DNA from: Colwellia psychrerythraea
Lineage (GTDB): Bacteria; Pseudomonadota; Gammaproteobacteria; Enterobacterales; Alteromonadaceae
Reading direction: 5' to 3'
Length of the DNA stretch: 64,000 nucleotides
Assembly (NCBI RefSeq): GCF_000764225.1
Contig: NZ_JQED01000003.1
Span: forward strand, 372,001 to 436,000
The position numbers and the translations under genes are program-made. The notes under the pieces were generated by a model. The model was not told where the DNA came from, searched no databases, and saw nothing but the letters and a program-made list of their open reading frames with translations. Positions 16,466 to 26,192 of this stretch are shown in pieces. How positions within the stretch are numbered: position 1 is the stretch's first letter; each line of letters begins with the position of its first letter.

Positions 16466-17392
16466 CTAAAGGGAGTTTTTTAAGTCTTTTGGGTAAACCC
16501 CATAGGTTTTAAAAAAGATGGCACTAAAGTGACCTTGGTGCTTGTAGCCAACCTCATTCGCTATTTCAGCAACACTCAGCCGGTGCTCACGCAGCAATAA
16601 ATTTGCTTTTTCTAAACGAGTTTTTTGAATATAGGCATAGATAGTTGTTTGATATATCTTTTTAAAAAATTTTTTTAGTTTGAAATCATTAGTGCCACAT
16701 AGCCTCGCTAGCTCTATGATAGAAGGGGGCGTTTGAAAGTCTCTTAAAATGATGCTTTTTGCTTTAGCTGCAATGTCTATCTCTTCAGCGGTATGTTCTG
16801 TAGTCACTCGCAAATCAAGCAGAGAAAATCTGTGTATCATATATTCAATGGCTCTGTGCTCACTGATCATGCTACTCATCTTTTCACTATGTTTGGCACT
16901 GACAATTTTATCAATCAGGTAGAGGCTTAAAGCATCTGTTGCGTTTTCATGAATGAGCTCAAGACTGACTTCTTCTTGCAGTTTTTTGTATAAAAAGTTG
17001 ATTGGCTCAAAAGCATTATCACTCAAGTAACGTTTGATAAAAAAGTCGCTAACAAAAAGGATAAATATCTCTGCTTTACTTGCCCCTTCAATGGTAATTT
17101 CCATATCTTGTCTCGAGGAAGCAAATAAATAGGTACAGTGCTCAGCTAATGAAAAACTGCTTTTAGTTAAATTATCTTTTATTAGGCAACTACCTTGGCC
17201 AACTGACACAATAAAGTTCATTCGGTCGATATTTTTAAGGTTAAGTGTTTTATTCTCTTTAAGTAGGAGTGAGATATCAAAAAAGACTAAACCATTTGAT
17301 ATATCTACGCGAATAACATGTTGCTTTTGATATTTAAAAAGCTCGGTTATTTTATAGCGCCTATCGGTAATATTAAAAAAGAAACTATCCAT
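16466..17392 (-). CDS. AraC-family transcriptional regulator
   Basis: The 308-residue protein has a C-terminal AraC/XylS double helix-turn-helix (about residues 215-305: PSIIELARLCGTNDFKLKKF, then RLSVAEIANEVGYKHQGHF and FKTYGVYPKDL). The N-terminal part is an uncharacterised ligand or dimerisation region. Its start overlaps the 3' end of the upstream SDR gene by 8 bases, so it is translated from the same message. Placement between two paralogous SDR genes suggests local control of the cluster. The HTH is complete. Confidence 0.9.
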   Translation of the reverse strand: MDSFFFNITDRRYKITELFKYQKQHVIRVDISNGLVFFDISLLLKENKTLNLKNIDRMNFIVSVGQGSCLIKDNLTKSSFSLAEHCTYLFASSRQDMEITIEGASKAEIFILFVSDFFIKRYLSDNAFEPINFLYKKLQEEVSLELIHENATDALSLYLIDKIVSAKHSEKMSSMISEHRAIEYMIHRFSLLDLRVTTEHTAEEIDIAAKAKSIILRDFQTPPSIIELARLCGTNDFKLKKFFKKIYQTTIYAYIQKTRLEKANLLLREHRLSVAEIANEVGYKHQGHFSAIFFKTYGVYPKDLKNSL

Positions 17393-18206
17393 TAAGCTTG
17401 TAATACTCCCTCACTCTTCGTTCGAAATCTTCATCACTGAGCTCGCGGCGCATAGCAATGAATTTACTGGCTTTATCTCCAACGGTAGTTCGTGCAGGTG
17501 AAGCATCATCTTTAATGACTTTAAAGATAAGCTCAGCAGCTTCTTTAGCTGCATTGCCGCCATTTATTTGCGCCAATATATCGGGAAGTAAATTGCTAGC
17601 TAGTTCGCAATAGGGGCTACTTTTATCGTGTATCGCATCATTAGTGATTAAGTTACCTTTAGCAAAGTCGGTATTAAAAAATCCCGGCATGATAGAATGT
17701 ACTCGGATATTAAAAGGTTCCAGTTCATACCTAAGTGAGTCGGTAATACCTTCAACAGCATACTTACTGGCGTTATAAAAAGTAAATAATGGTAAACCGA
17801 CTTTCCCTAGAAAGGAGCTAATATTTATGATGACGCCAGAACTATTAACTCTCATCAATGGCGTCACCGCTTTACATAAACGAAGAATACTAAAAACATT
17901 AATATTAAATTGATTGAACATCTCTTCTTCACTGGCTTGTTCAACCGTTGATACTAATGCATAACCTGCATTATTGATTAGTACGTCAATGCGGCCATGG
18001 TCTGCTTGTATAAGATCAATTGTGTGCTTGATGCTTTGAGAGTCAGTGATATCAAGTGCTAACACATGTAAGTTATCAAGTTTAATGGTAAATTTTGATG
18101 GCTTACGAGTGCCGGCGTAAACAATGTAGCCATGTTGAGCCAATAAAATTGCTGTGATCCTACCTATGCCTGAACTTGCGCCAGTGATTAGTACTACTTT
18201 TGCCAT
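17385..18206 (-). CDS. Short-chain dehydrogenase/reductase (SDR), paralogue
   Basis: The 273-residue classical SDR shows VLITGASSGIGRITA, NNAGYA, and the catalytic residues in IINISSFLG ... FYNASKYAVEG. It shares its motif context and C-terminal ELSDEDFE with the protein at 15553-16368, indicating a local duplication. It is the first gene of a minus-strand run (SDR, AraC, SDR, norE-like, norF-like, small exported protein). A GGGA-type site (TTAGGGACTCCC) precedes the ATG. A Fur-like palindrome lies about 215 bases upstream. Confidence 0.9.
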   Translation of the reverse strand: MAKVVLITGASSGIGRITAILLAQHGYIVYAGTRKPSKFTIKLDNLHVLALDITDSQSIKHTIDLIQADHGRIDVLINNAGYALVSTVEQASEEEMFNQFNINVFSILRLCKAVTPLMRVNSSGVIINISSFLGKVGLPLFTFYNASKYAVEGITDSLRYELEPFNIRVHSIMPGFFNTDFAKGNLITNDAIHDKSSPYCELASNLLPDILAQINGGNAAKEAAELIFKVIKDDASPARTTVGDKASKFIAMRRELSDEDFERRVREYYKLNG

Positions 18207-18420
18207 GGGAGTCCCTAACTTTCTATCATTGTCAGTATTATGTTACTCCATTAGCCATTTGGCTATGTGTGAGATCATCTTCTGCTTAAGTAACGTTAAA
18301 ATATTAGAACGTTTTTGAAACTTGAGTACTCTTTCTAAAAGGGAACGTATATATCAACAATTCATTCAAATAGAGAGGAATCAACATGTAGAGTGTTACA
18401 GGTATAATAACTACCGAAGT

Positions 18421-18435
18421 TGATAATTATTATCA
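18421..18435. promoter_or_regulatory. Fur-box-like 7-1-7 palindrome
   Basis: TGATAATTATTATCA is a perfect 15-base palindrome equal to the 7-1-7 Fur operator model. It lies just beyond the 3' end of the DUF4136 lipoprotein gene and upstream of the minus-strand SDR-AraC-SDR run; a TATTAT hexamer sits close by on the minus strand. AT-rich palindromes can arise by chance in this genome. Confidence 0.45.
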
Positions 18436-18457
18436 CCATACCTTTACTCAGAGATTA

Positions 18458-19009
18458 TTATTCCTGTGCTTTCTTAGGGGGAAAGTTGGCTAACAAGCGA
18501 TTTACTGTTGCGGTAATTGCTAACTCTTTTTCTTGAAAAGGCATATCACCTTTACCTTCAAAAATATCAGTACCGTGCCAGATAGCTTTACCATTATGGC
18601 TGATATCTATAAAAATTTTAGTAATGATGGTTGCATCACTGTCGATAGGGACGCTTGTACTTACACCAACACTCGCTGCGCCACTACCGCCAATTTTAGT
18701 TCCTCCTAAGCCAATGCTAAAAGACGAATTATTCGTTTTTTCTTGTTGAGAAAAGTGAAACTTTATTTGCAAGTCAGCGTTCGCAGCTTGAGCAGTGAAG
18801 CGTTGACGTATTAAAGCACTCTCAATTGCTTGCTTAATGCGATTATCCATTACAGGGTTTGTATCAAGGTCAGGGGATGTTTTTTCAACAAATTGAAAGC
18901 TTTTAAATAATGAAAAATTGGTCTTTTCATTATAATCAAACTTAGTGCTTGGCTCACTACTACAGGCGGCTAATAGAAATAAAAATAAAAGAGTGATGAG
19001 GATTTTCAT
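18458..19009 (-). CDS. DUF4136-family lipoprotein
   Basis: The N-terminus MKILITLLFLFLLAACSS is a lipoprotein signal with the acceptor Cys at residue 16. The rest fits DUF4136: an FDYNEKTNFSLFKSFQF start, DNRIKQAIESALIRQRF, and an IFIDISHNGKAIWHGT strand near the end. Such proteins are anchored to the membrane and have no well-defined role. It stands alone, divergent from the RND efflux genes. Confidence 0.82.
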   Translation of the reverse strand: MKILITLLFLFLLAACSSEPSTKFDYNEKTNFSLFKSFQFVEKTSPDLDTNPVMDNRIKQAIESALIRQRFTAQAANADLQIKFHFSQQEKTNNSSFSIGLGGTKIGGSGAASVGVSTSVPIDSDATIITKIFIDISHNGKAIWHGTDIFEGKGDMPFQEKELAITATVNRLLANFPPKKAQE

Positions 19010-19323
19010 TAATTCACCTAAAATATTTAGCAGAAAAACTTAAACAATTATAGTTGAGTATAGCGTAAGTCTTCTAGTTGAATATGTGTAATGCACTATC
19101 GTTGTGCTGGTTTTTAATGTAGTAAAAGTTTTCAATAGACGTTATTAAATCTACTGGTTATGTAAAAATTACTGAAAGTTAATTTTTAGCTGAAGTATTT
19201 ATTGCTGCGCTATGCTTGGTAAATTTTATAAAATTAATAATATTCCCCAAAATTTTCTAAACTAAAGCTAATGCAAATTTGTAGCAGATACATTATTCTA
19301 ATGGAAACAATTATCATTTACCT
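19010..19323. other. Divergent intergenic region (lipoprotein / RND efflux)
   Basis: About 310 AT-rich bases without a credible reading frame must hold the promoters of the lipoprotein gene (minus) and the RND operon (plus). An AATTATCATTT stretch at its right end resembles half of a Fur site, but it is not convincing. Confidence 0.4.
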
Positions 19324-20403
19324 GTGGTTTATATTTTGAAAATATTTTCATTCATTATTTGCTGTTTATCAGTGCTTGTTGTCTCCAATACCTTGGCGAA
19401 AACTGTCGATGTTGATGTTACCTTGCCTAAAGCGAGTCAAAGTCAGAACGTTTTAGTGCTAACGGGCACTGTTGAAGCCGAGCAGCACGCACAACTAGCA
19501 CCATTGCAGTCGGGTGTCGTTGAAGCGCTGTTTGTTGAAGCTGGGGATAAGGTTAATAAAGGGCAAAAACTGCTTACATTAGATGCTAAATTGGCTGAGT
19601 TAAGTCTTAAGCAGTTTAAGGCCAGTGTTGCTGCCGCTAAATTGGAGAAGTTGGAAGCAGAGCGTTTATATCAAGAAATGGTGTCATTATCTCAAAAACA
19701 ACTGGTTGCTGAAACTTTAAAAGCGGAACGTCAATCGGCCGTCGAAATTGCCATCGCGGAATATAATCGTGTTAGTGCATTATTAGCTGAGCAAAAAGAA
19801 ATTGTTGACCGTCATACGTTATATGCACCATTTTTTGGTGTTGTTGCCAAGCGTAATATTAATTTAGGTGAATGGGTTACCCCACAAATGAGTGTCTTTA
19901 CGCTTGTTGAGCAGGATAAGTTACGACTTAATATAGCGATTCCACAAGAATACTTCGCCCAACTGCATGATAAAGAAGACATTTCGGTAAATGTAGTACC
20001 TGACTTTGTTCAAAATAAAGCCATAGAGGCTAAATTAGACAGGTTGGTAGCTGTTGCATTAGGGAATAGTCGAACCCTTACCGGCTTAGTCAACTTACCT
20101 GAAGGGAGCTCTTTAGTTGCTGGAATGTCTGCACGTGCTGAAATACAGTTACCTGCAAATGGCCAGCATATTGTGTGGTTACCGAAAACAGCGATAAAAC
20201 AGCACCCAGATGGCGGTAAAAGTGTCTTTACCGTTGATGATAATATGGCTAAACGCATTTTAATCAAGGTTGTGGAAGAACAAGGAGCATTGGTGGCGAT
20301 AACGGGGGTGAGCGAAGCGCAATCAATTATCATTAGTGGTATTGAGCTGTTAAAAACAGGTGATAAAGTCAATGCAAAGCTAATTAAAGGTCAAGGGTTA
20401 TGA
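19324..20403 (+). CDS. RND efflux periplasmic adaptor subunit
   Basis: The protein has an N-terminal signal peptide (FSFIICCLSVLVVSNTLAK), the lipoyl half-motif QLAPLQSGVVEALFVEAGDKV, a short helical hairpin, the second half-motif RHTLYAPFFGVVAKRNINLGEWV and beta-barrel/membrane-proximal domains, as in MexA/AcrA adaptors. The start is either GTG 19324 or TTG 19336; the second gives a tidier signal peptide, but neither has a strong ribosome site. The stop overlaps the permease ATG (ATGA), so the two are coupled. Confidence 0.88.
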   Translation: MVYILKIFSFIICCLSVLVVSNTLAKTVDVDVTLPKASQSQNVLVLTGTVEAEQHAQLAPLQSGVVEALFVEAGDKVNKGQKLLTLDAKLAELSLKQFKASVAAAKLEKLEAERLYQEMVSLSQKQLVAETLKAERQSAVEIAIAEYNRVSALLAEQKEIVDRHTLYAPFFGVVAKRNINLGEWVTPQMSVFTLVEQDKLRLNIAIPQEYFAQLHDKEDISVNVVPDFVQNKAIEAKLDRLVAVALGNSRTLTGLVNLPEGSSLVAGMSARAEIQLPANGQHIVWLPKTAIKQHPDGGKSVFTVDDNMAKRILIKVVEEQGALVAITGVSEAQSIIISGIELLKTGDKVNAKLIKGQGL

Positions 20404-23400
20404 TTGCTGCAGCAGTAAAGCGAGGTGTATTAATTGCGGTACTTGTTTTAATTAGTGTGATACTCGGCTTGGTCGCTGCGTTTAATATTCCCGTGCAAAT
20501 GATACCGGATCTCGAAGTACGAACTATCACTGTTCAAACCGGTTGGCCAGGTGCAACACCACAAGATGTTGAAAAAGAGATTCTAATAGAGCAAGAGCGC
20601 TATTTAAGGAGCTTGTCCAATTTAAAGCGCATGGTGTCTTACGCCGAAATGGGCACTGCTCGTATTCAACTAGAATTTCCATTTGGCGTTGATGCCAATG
20701 ACGCACTAATTCGAGTTAATAATGCTTTAAGCCAAGTGCCTGCATATCCTGAAAATGTTGACCAGCCAAGACTGTTTTCCAGCTCATTTTCAGGTAATGC
20801 GTTTATGTATTTTTCTCTTAAGCCACAAGCTGGTAATCCATTAGCGCTAGATGTTGACCTACTAAGAGATTTTGCTGATGACTTTATCCGTCCTCGTATG
20901 GAAAGTGTTCCTGGCGTATCTGAAGTTGGAATTAGAGGCGGAGCTCAGCGTCAGATACAAATTAAGGTTGATGCAGCACGACTTGCTCAACGAGGCATAA
21001 GTTTACCTCAGCTTAGAACAGCAATTAGAAATCGTAATAAGGATACTTCAGCTGGTGATATTGAAAGTGGAAAGAGTCGCTATCTTTTGCGCGTAATTGG
21101 GCGCTTTGAGCAGTTAAGTGAACTAGAAAACTTAATCATTAGCAGAAAAGACAAGGCTAATATCTTACTCAAGGATGTGGCGTCGGTTACGCTTGATCAT
21201 TTTGAAACCCGTGGTCTTTCTTTTTTTAATGGCGAACGCACAATTAGCATGTCAGTGCGCCGTGAAAGTGGCTCTAATGTTTTAGCAATTAAAGAAGCCA
21301 TGTTACCTGTGGTTGAAGATATTAATAAACAGCTGTTGGCACAAAATGGTCTTGAATTAAAACTTACCAGTGACGATGTGAAATACGTGGCTAGTTCTTT
21401 AAAAAACGTGTGGATTAACTTATCGCTTGGTGCTTTGCTGGCTACCCTAGTTATGTACTATTTTTTGCGCTCAGGCAAAGCGACACTTGTAGGTGTATTA
21501 GGCATACCTATTTGTACCATTGCAGCATTTTTAGCATTGAAGATATTTGGTCGAACCATTAATGTTATCTCGCTTGCTGGTGTTGCATTTGCTATCGGAA
21601 TGACAGTAGATAACACCATAGTTGTCTTAGAGTCTATTGTTCAAGCTAAACGACATGGCGTAAGTAAAATACAAGCTGCTATCAATGGCGTTACCGAAGT
21701 ATGGCCAGCGGTATTAGCTTCAACAGCGACTACGGTATTAGTATTCGCGCCTATTTTGTTTTTACAACAAGAAGCAGGACAGCTCTATTCTGATATCGCT
21801 ATCGCAATTTCTGGTGCCATTATTGTATCCATGTTAGTGGCAATATTTGTTGTGCCTGTTGCATTGTCACACTTAGGAAAAAAAGAGGACTTAAAACAAA
21901 GTAAGCAGTTTACTTTATCTAAAAAGTGGTTGAGTTTAGCTAAGCTTTTTACTAAAAGCAAAGCTCAGGCTAGAGCAGCAAGCATTAGCATTATTCTGGT
22001 GATTTTAGGCGTTGCCTACCTGTTGATGCCTGCGGCTGAATACTTACCTGAAGGTGAAGAGCCCAAAGCTTTTTCTATGATGATAGCACCACCGAGTTAT
22101 AACTTGTCTGAAATGAAAAAAATTGGTGCAGAGCTACGAAAGTACTTTGAGGGGTATGTTTTAGCCGATGATGCAGATTATAACGCTGGAAAAGAGGATA
22201 TGCCGCCTTTAGCTTATTACTCTATGTCGGTTTCTGTTGGTCGAATTTGGTTTTTAAGTGCACCTGTTGATCCTGAAAATATAAACGACATGATGACGGC
22301 GATTACTAATAAATTTAGACGTTATGAAGGGATGCGTGCATTCTCATCTCGTGGTTCGATTATTTCAAGCAATGATGGTGGCACAAGAGCTATCGCGGTT
22401 GATATTGCCGGCAGCGATATCAATGAATTGTACCAAGCTGCAGACGCCGTTTATCAACAAGCAGAGAAAGTTTTTGATAACCCTCAAATAAATTCTGAGC
22501 CTGGTTCATTAACTCTAGATCAGCCCTTGATCGAGATTAAGCCAAGGTGGCAGAGACTGGCTGAATTGGGCATAAATAATAACGATTTTGGTTATGCTGT
22601 AGCGGCAATGAGTGATGGCGCTTATGTTGATGAGTTTATTCTGGGTGACGATAAAGTTGATATCTTTATGTTTAGCGGTGCTGGTAACGAGCAAAACTTA
22701 GCTCAATTGGCATTAACACCGATAGTTACGCCTAATGGTAATATTCTACCGTTAAACTCATTGGCAGATTTAATACCAAGCCAAAATAGCAACTCTGTTC
22801 GTCGTGTCGATGGTAATAGAACAGTGACTGTATATATTATTCCACCACGAGTGGTAGCGTTAGAAACCGCTGAGATTATGGTACGAGAAACGCTATTACC
22901 TGCGCTATGGCGCGATGGTAAGATTGCTCAAGGAATTAAAGTGAGTATCAGTGGCGCAGCAGATCAACTTGAGGCTACTAAAGCATCACTTTCTAGTAAC
23001 TTTATTATCGCTTTAGTGCTAAGTTATTTGTTATTGGTGGCAATATTTACACACTGGCGCTATCCAATCTTCATTTTGGCTACTGTACCTTTAGGTATGG
23101 CTGGCGGTTTACTTGGTCTTATCACAGTAAATGGTATTAATGGGATATTATCTTCACTGGGAATTGACTCTTATCATCAGCCATTTGACATGATTACTAT
23201 GTTAGGTTTTTTAATTCTACTCGGAACTGTGGTTAATAACCCAATATTAATTGTCGATCAGACTCGACGATTTGTATTAGAGCAAGGCATGAAGGTTAAA
23301 GAAGCAGTGCTGCAAGCTGTGTCAAAACGATTAAAACCAATTTTAATGTCAACTGCAACAACCATCTTTGGGTTAGCGCCATTAGTGCTTATCCCTGGCG

Positions 23401-23522
23401 AAGGTACCGAGTTATATCGTGGCGTTGGTGTTATTGTATTAAGCGGCATTATGGTGTCAACATTATTAAGTTTAACGTTTTTACCAGCCTTGCTAGTAGC
23501 AGTGATAAAAGACAAAGAGTAA
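20400..23522 (+). CDS. RND efflux inner-membrane permease
   Basis: The 1040-residue protein has the RND layout: TM1 at the N-terminus, a large periplasmic porter loop, TM2-6, a second porter loop and TM8-12. Visible signatures include GWPGATPQDVEKEILI, GVAFAIGMTVDNTIVVLE in TM4 (with the proton-relay aspartate) and LLGTVVNNPILIVDQTRR near TM10-11. It pairs with the adaptor immediately upstream through a 4-base overlap. No outer-membrane channel gene follows. Substrate class (drug, metal or lipid) is not evident; it resembles the hydrophobe/amphiphile group rather than CusA. Confidence 0.92.
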   Translation: MIAAAVKRGVLIAVLVLISVILGLVAAFNIPVQMIPDLEVRTITVQTGWPGATPQDVEKEILIEQERYLRSLSNLKRMVSYAEMGTARIQLEFPFGVDANDALIRVNNALSQVPAYPENVDQPRLFSSSFSGNAFMYFSLKPQAGNPLALDVDLLRDFADDFIRPRMESVPGVSEVGIRGGAQRQIQIKVDAARLAQRGISLPQLRTAIRNRNKDTSAGDIESGKSRYLLRVIGRFEQLSELENLIISRKDKANILLKDVASVTLDHFETRGLSFFNGERTISMSVRRESGSNVLAIKEAMLPVVEDINKQLLAQNGLELKLTSDDVKYVASSLKNVWINLSLGALLATLVMYYFLRSGKATLVGVLGIPICTIAAFLALKIFGRTINVISLAGVAFAIGMTVDNTIVVLESIVQAKRHGVSKIQAAINGVTEVWPAVLASTATTVLVFAPILFLQQEAGQLYSDIAIAISGAIIVSMLVAIFVVPVALSHLGKKEDLKQSKQFTLSKKWLSLAKLFTKSKAQARAASISIILVILGVAYLLMPAAEYLPEGEEPKAFSMMIAPPSYNLSEMKKIGAELRKYFEGYVLADDADYNAGKEDMPPLAYYSMSVSVGRIWFLSAPVDPENINDMMTAITNKFRRYEGMRAFSSRGSIISSNDGGTRAIAVDIAGSDINELYQAADAVYQQAEKVFDNPQINSEPGSLTLDQPLIEIKPRWQRLAELGINNNDFGYAVAAMSDGAYVDEFILGDDKVDIFMFSGAGNEQNLAQLALTPIVTPNGNILPLNSLADLIPSQNSNSVRRVDGNRTVTVYIIPPRVVALETAEIMVRETLLPALWRDGKIAQGIKVSISGAADQLEATKASLSSNFIIALVLSYLLLVAIFTHWRYPIFILATVPLGMAGGLLGLITVNGINGILSSLGIDSYHQPFDMITMLGFLILLGTVVNNPILIVDQTRRFVLEQGMKVKEAVLQAVSKRLKPILMSTATTIFGLAPLVLIPGEGTELYRGVGVIVLSGIMVSTLLSLTFLPALLVAVIKDKE

Positions 23523-23686
23523 AAGCTATGAAAGGCTTTACTTCTTAGGTATCGCCTTTTATATGGTAAACCACTCTGAGTTAATGCAAAAAGTGCAAAT
23601 GTTTTTGGTAATCCTATAAACTAACGGCTATCGCTGGTGCTAATACCCTGTTCGGAAATTTACACTATCAACTAATTTACCCTAAT

Positions 23687-23712
23687 ACCCAATTCGCCCT
23701 AATTGGGTTTTA
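23687..23712 (+). terminator. Hairpin downstream of the RND operon
   Basis: ACCCAATT / AATTGGGT encloses a six-base loop and is followed by TTTTA. It lies about 165 bases after the permease stop and could end that transcript. The T-run is short. Confidence 0.45.
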
Positions 23713-23851
23713 CGCTAAACAGGGGGGATTTTGTGCCTATAAGGTTCACCGATTAATTAATGAAACGGGTGTATAGTCACTAGTAATGCAAGGTAGAGGA
23801 AATATTAGTGTAAGTGAAAATTGATTGAGAATTTAACCAATCGATAGATAT

Positions 23852-23877
23852 AAAAAAGCCCTAACCGAGGTTAGGGC
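23852..23877 (-). terminator. Final terminator of the tRNA-Phe/tRNA-Thr transcription unit
   Basis: On the minus strand, GCCCTAACC / GGTTAGGGC with a two-base loop is followed by six T residues. It lies beyond the second tRNA-Thr-derived repeat, as the last of three hairpins in the unit. Confidence 0.8.
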
Positions 23878-23970
23878 TTGAATGAATGGTGCCGACTGCC
23901 GAAATCGAATTGCTGCACGTTAATGAGTTACTGATTCAATCAGTATCGTAGCTGATAAATTTTAGGCAAT

Positions 23971-23998
23971 AAAAAAGCCTCAACATAAATGCTGAGGC
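23971..23998 (-). terminator. Terminator hairpin inside the left-hand repeat unit
   Basis: On the minus strand GCCTCA / TGAGGC (with an inner three-pair extension past a mismatch) is followed by six T residues. It is identical to the hairpin in the neighbouring unit. Confidence 0.75.
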
Positions 23999-24093
23999 TT
24001 CGTTATGAATGGTGCCGACTGCCGGAATCGAATTGCTGCACGGTAATGAGTTACTGATTCAATCAGTATCGTAGCTGATAAATTTTGGGCAAT

Positions 24094-24121
24094 AAAAAAG
24101 CCTCAACATAAATGCTGAGGC
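24094..24121 (-). terminator. Terminator hairpin directly after tRNA-Thr
   Basis: It is the same hairpin as in the other unit and lies 12 bases past the CCA end of tRNA-Thr on the minus strand. It is the first candidate stop for the tRNA transcript. Confidence 0.8.
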
Positions 24122-24132
24122 TTCGTTATGAA

Positions 24133-24208
<76 letters not shown>

Positions 24209-24307
24209 ACACAAAACTGTGTGCAGTATCTAAGTGAATGAATTAACTTATCTACTCTGGCACCGAAGTATTACTGAATATTTCTATTGAGCACCACTTC
24301 TGTAAAA

Positions 24308-24383
24308 TGGTGCCCCGACCCGGATTTGAACCAGGGACACGAGGATTTTCAATCCTCTGCTCTACCAACTGAGCTATCGGGGC
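24308..24383 (-). tRNA. tRNA-Phe (anticodon GAA)
   Basis: The 76-base cloverleaf has acceptor stem GCCCCGA / TCGGGGC, encoded CCA, and anticodon loop TTGAAAA. Its sequence is identical to the plus-strand copy at 33013-33088. It is the first gene of a minus-strand tRNA unit. Confidence 0.96.
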
Positions 24384-24433
24384 ACTACATGTTTAACTTG
24401 GCTTTAATTCGCTGCCTCGTTAAGACGGGGCGT

Positions 24434-24462
24434 ATTAAACTGTTTTTCCTTTATCCCGTCAA
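24434..24462 (-). promoter_or_regulatory. Promoter of the tRNA-Phe/tRNA-Thr unit
   Basis: On the minus strand TTGACG (24457-24462) and TTTAAT (24434-24439) are 17 bases apart, followed by ACGCCCC. A GC-rich discriminator of this kind is typical of stringently controlled stable-RNA promoters. Confidence 0.65.
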
Positions 24463-24598
24463 CTGTTTTCTACAAAGTTTTTAATAAAAAGAGTTCGTTT
24501 GCTGTTTTTTACAGCAAGTTTGTTTTGGGTGCCCCTTTTGTGAGCGTTAACGAGCTATAAAGTAAACAATGTAAAATGGCTTTAGCCGATAACTGTGA

Positions 24599-24871
24599 TT
24601 ATTCACTTGGAGGTACATAACCTTCAATTTCTGGTTCTTTACCTTCAAATAGGTAAGCAACCATCGCTGCTTCTAAAAAAGCGCGGTCATCGACATTCAT
24701 CATGTTCATTTTTTTTTCATTAATTAGCATGGTTTGCTTTTTTTGCCAGACAGCCCAAGCTTCTTTTGAAATGTTATCAAAAATGCGTTTACCAATTTCG
24801 CCGGGATAGAGCTGGAAACCTAAACCTTCTGCTTCTTTTTTAAGATTTTGACAAAATACTGTGCGACTCAT
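24599..24871 (-). CDS. yggX: Fe(2+)-trafficking / oxidative damage protection protein YggX
   Basis: The 90-residue protein matches YggX throughout: [17 protein letters not shown] at the start, [21 protein letters not shown] in the middle, and [15 protein letters not shown] at the end. C7 is the conserved cysteine. YggX helps protect iron-sulfur clusters and DNA from oxidative damage. It follows mutY on the same strand, the usual arrangement in enterobacteria, and the two are probably co-transcribed. Confidence 0.96.
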   Translation of the reverse strand: MSRTVFCQNLKKEAEGLGFQLYPGEIGKRIFDNISKEAWAVWQKKQTMLINEKKMNMMNVDDRAFLEAAMVAYLFEGKEPEIEGYVPPSE

Positions 24872-24965
24872 AATGGATTCTCTTCTCTTTGTTAGGTAGT
24901 AGTTAATTAGTACGACTGTTGATCTTTATTGTTTATTTAAATGCTTCAAATCTAAACATTCATGC

Positions 24966-26054
24966 TCAACAGTCTTTAAGCAAAGTAAGTAGCTTTTGGG
25001 TGGAGGCTGCTAGGCCGACACTCAATCCTTGGTGTAAATCATACCACTTTTGCTGATTAGGTTCGTTTATTTTTGAGTTATCTAGTTGCTGGCAATCCAC
25101 TATTACTGGGGTGATATCTAAATGAAAGTGACTAAAAGTATGCCTAAATTCGGTTAAGGTTTGAGAGTCTAGTGCTTTAAGTGACAAATTAGTCATTAAG
25201 TCATCAATTTCGCTCAGTTCATCAATTTCATGAAAACACCATAAGCCGCCCCAAATACCCGCAGGTGGACGTTTTTCCATTAAAACTTTATCACAGCGTT
25301 CATTTCTCAATCTAGGGATCACCATGATAGTTTGTTTTTCAGGGATTTTTTTCTTAGGTTTTTTTTGTGGAAAATTCATTTGTTGTTCGCCTGCTTTGGC
25401 CAAACAACTTTGCTCAACAGGGCACAATTCACAATTTGGTTTACTACGTGTACAAACAGTGGCGCCAAGATCCATCATGGCTTGGTTAAAACTATCAGTT
25501 TCAATAGCAGGGGTTAGTGTTTCGCTTAATTGCCATAATGCCTTGTCGAATTTACTCAAACCATTATAACCTTCAACAAGGTAACTTCGTGCTAGCACTC
25601 GTTTTACATTACCGTCTAAAATAGGGTGATACTGTTTTAAAGACAGACTTAAAATAGCCCCTGCGGTTGAACGCCCAATGCCAGGTAAGGCAATAACTTG
25701 CTCAATCTCAGTGGGGAAATTCCCCGCAAAATCATTAAGCATAATTTTCGCTGATTTGTGTAAATTACGTGCACGAGCATAATAACCTAAACCGGTCCAA
25801 TGATGTAAAACCACATCTTCATCGGCGTTAGCCAAGTCGGTAATTGTCGGAAAGCTTTCCATAAAACGTTGATAGTATGGGATAACAGTAGCAACTTGCG
25901 TTTGTTGCAACATTATTTCTGAAATCCATACTCTGTATGGGGTTTTATCTTGTTGCCAAGGTAAGTGCTTTCTACCTTGCAGGTGATACCAGCTTACGAC
26001 TTGCTGGCCAAATTTTTCAGCCGATTTGGCTGATATTGCTATAGGATTATTCAT
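24966..26054 (-). CDS. mutY: Adenine DNA glycosylase MutY
   Basis: MutY removes adenine mispaired with 8-oxoguanine. Visible are [22 protein letters not shown] (catalytic Glu), the helix-hairpin-helix [13 protein letters not shown] with the following Asp in [14 protein letters not shown], the 4Fe-4S cysteines ([17 protein letters not shown]), and a C-terminal NUDIX-like domain for 8-oxoG recognition. I place the start at ATG 26054 (MNNPIA), giving 362 residues; an upstream TTG at 26090 only adds non-conserved residues. The ribosome site is weak. Confidence 0.95.
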   Translation of the reverse strand: MNNPIAISAKSAEKFGQQVVSWYHLQGRKHLPWQQDKTPYRVWISEIMLQQTQVATVIPYYQRFMESFPTITDLANADEDVVLHHWTGLGYYARARNLHKSAKIMLNDFAGNFPTEIEQVIALPGIGRSTAGAILSLSLKQYHPILDGNVKRVLARSYLVEGYNGLSKFDKALWQLSETLTPAIETDSFNQAMMDLGATVCTRSKPNCELCPVEQSCLAKAGEQQMNFPQKKPKKKIPEKQTIMVIPRLRNERCDKVLMEKRPPAGIWGGLWCFHEIDELSEIDDLMTNLSLKALDSQTLTEFRHTFSHFHLDITPVIVDCQQLDNSKINEPNQQKWYDLHQGLSVGLAASTQKLLTLLKDC

Positions 26055-26192
26055 AGCGCGCAGTGTAACTAAATAATGTGTTGAGCTCAAATAGGCAAAT
26101 TCGCATCTTGATGTTATCGGGTATATAATGCCGCCTTTAAAATTCGCTCAGCTTAGTTCCAACTTAGCACTAAGAAAAAATAAGGCTTTATA

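Larger units (their letters stand above)
23887..24132 (-). repeat. Two 123-bp tandem repeats, each carrying the tRNA-Thr 3' end
   Basis: Units 23887-24009 and 24010-24132 differ at only three positions. On the minus strand each unit ends with the last ~23 bases of the adjacent tRNA-Thr gene (ATTCCGGCAGTCGGCACCA included), so copies of the tRNA 3' end recur at exact 123-base spacing from the true gene at 24133. The rest of each unit holds a rho-independent hairpin and a sequence with an ACTGA-TTGAA-TCAGT stem-loop that recalls an anticodon arm but lacks proper acceptor 5' strand and D arm. The layout resembles the E. coli tyrT repeats that yield rtT RNA. Confidence 0.9.

Noticed and set aside
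23887..24132. The regular repeats beside tRNA-Thr as a CRISPR array or as two further tRNA genes
   Set aside because: The period is 123 bases with only two units plus the gene itself, with near-identical spacers, unlike CRISPR. The units lack an acceptor 5' strand and proper D and T arms, so they are not functional tRNA genes.
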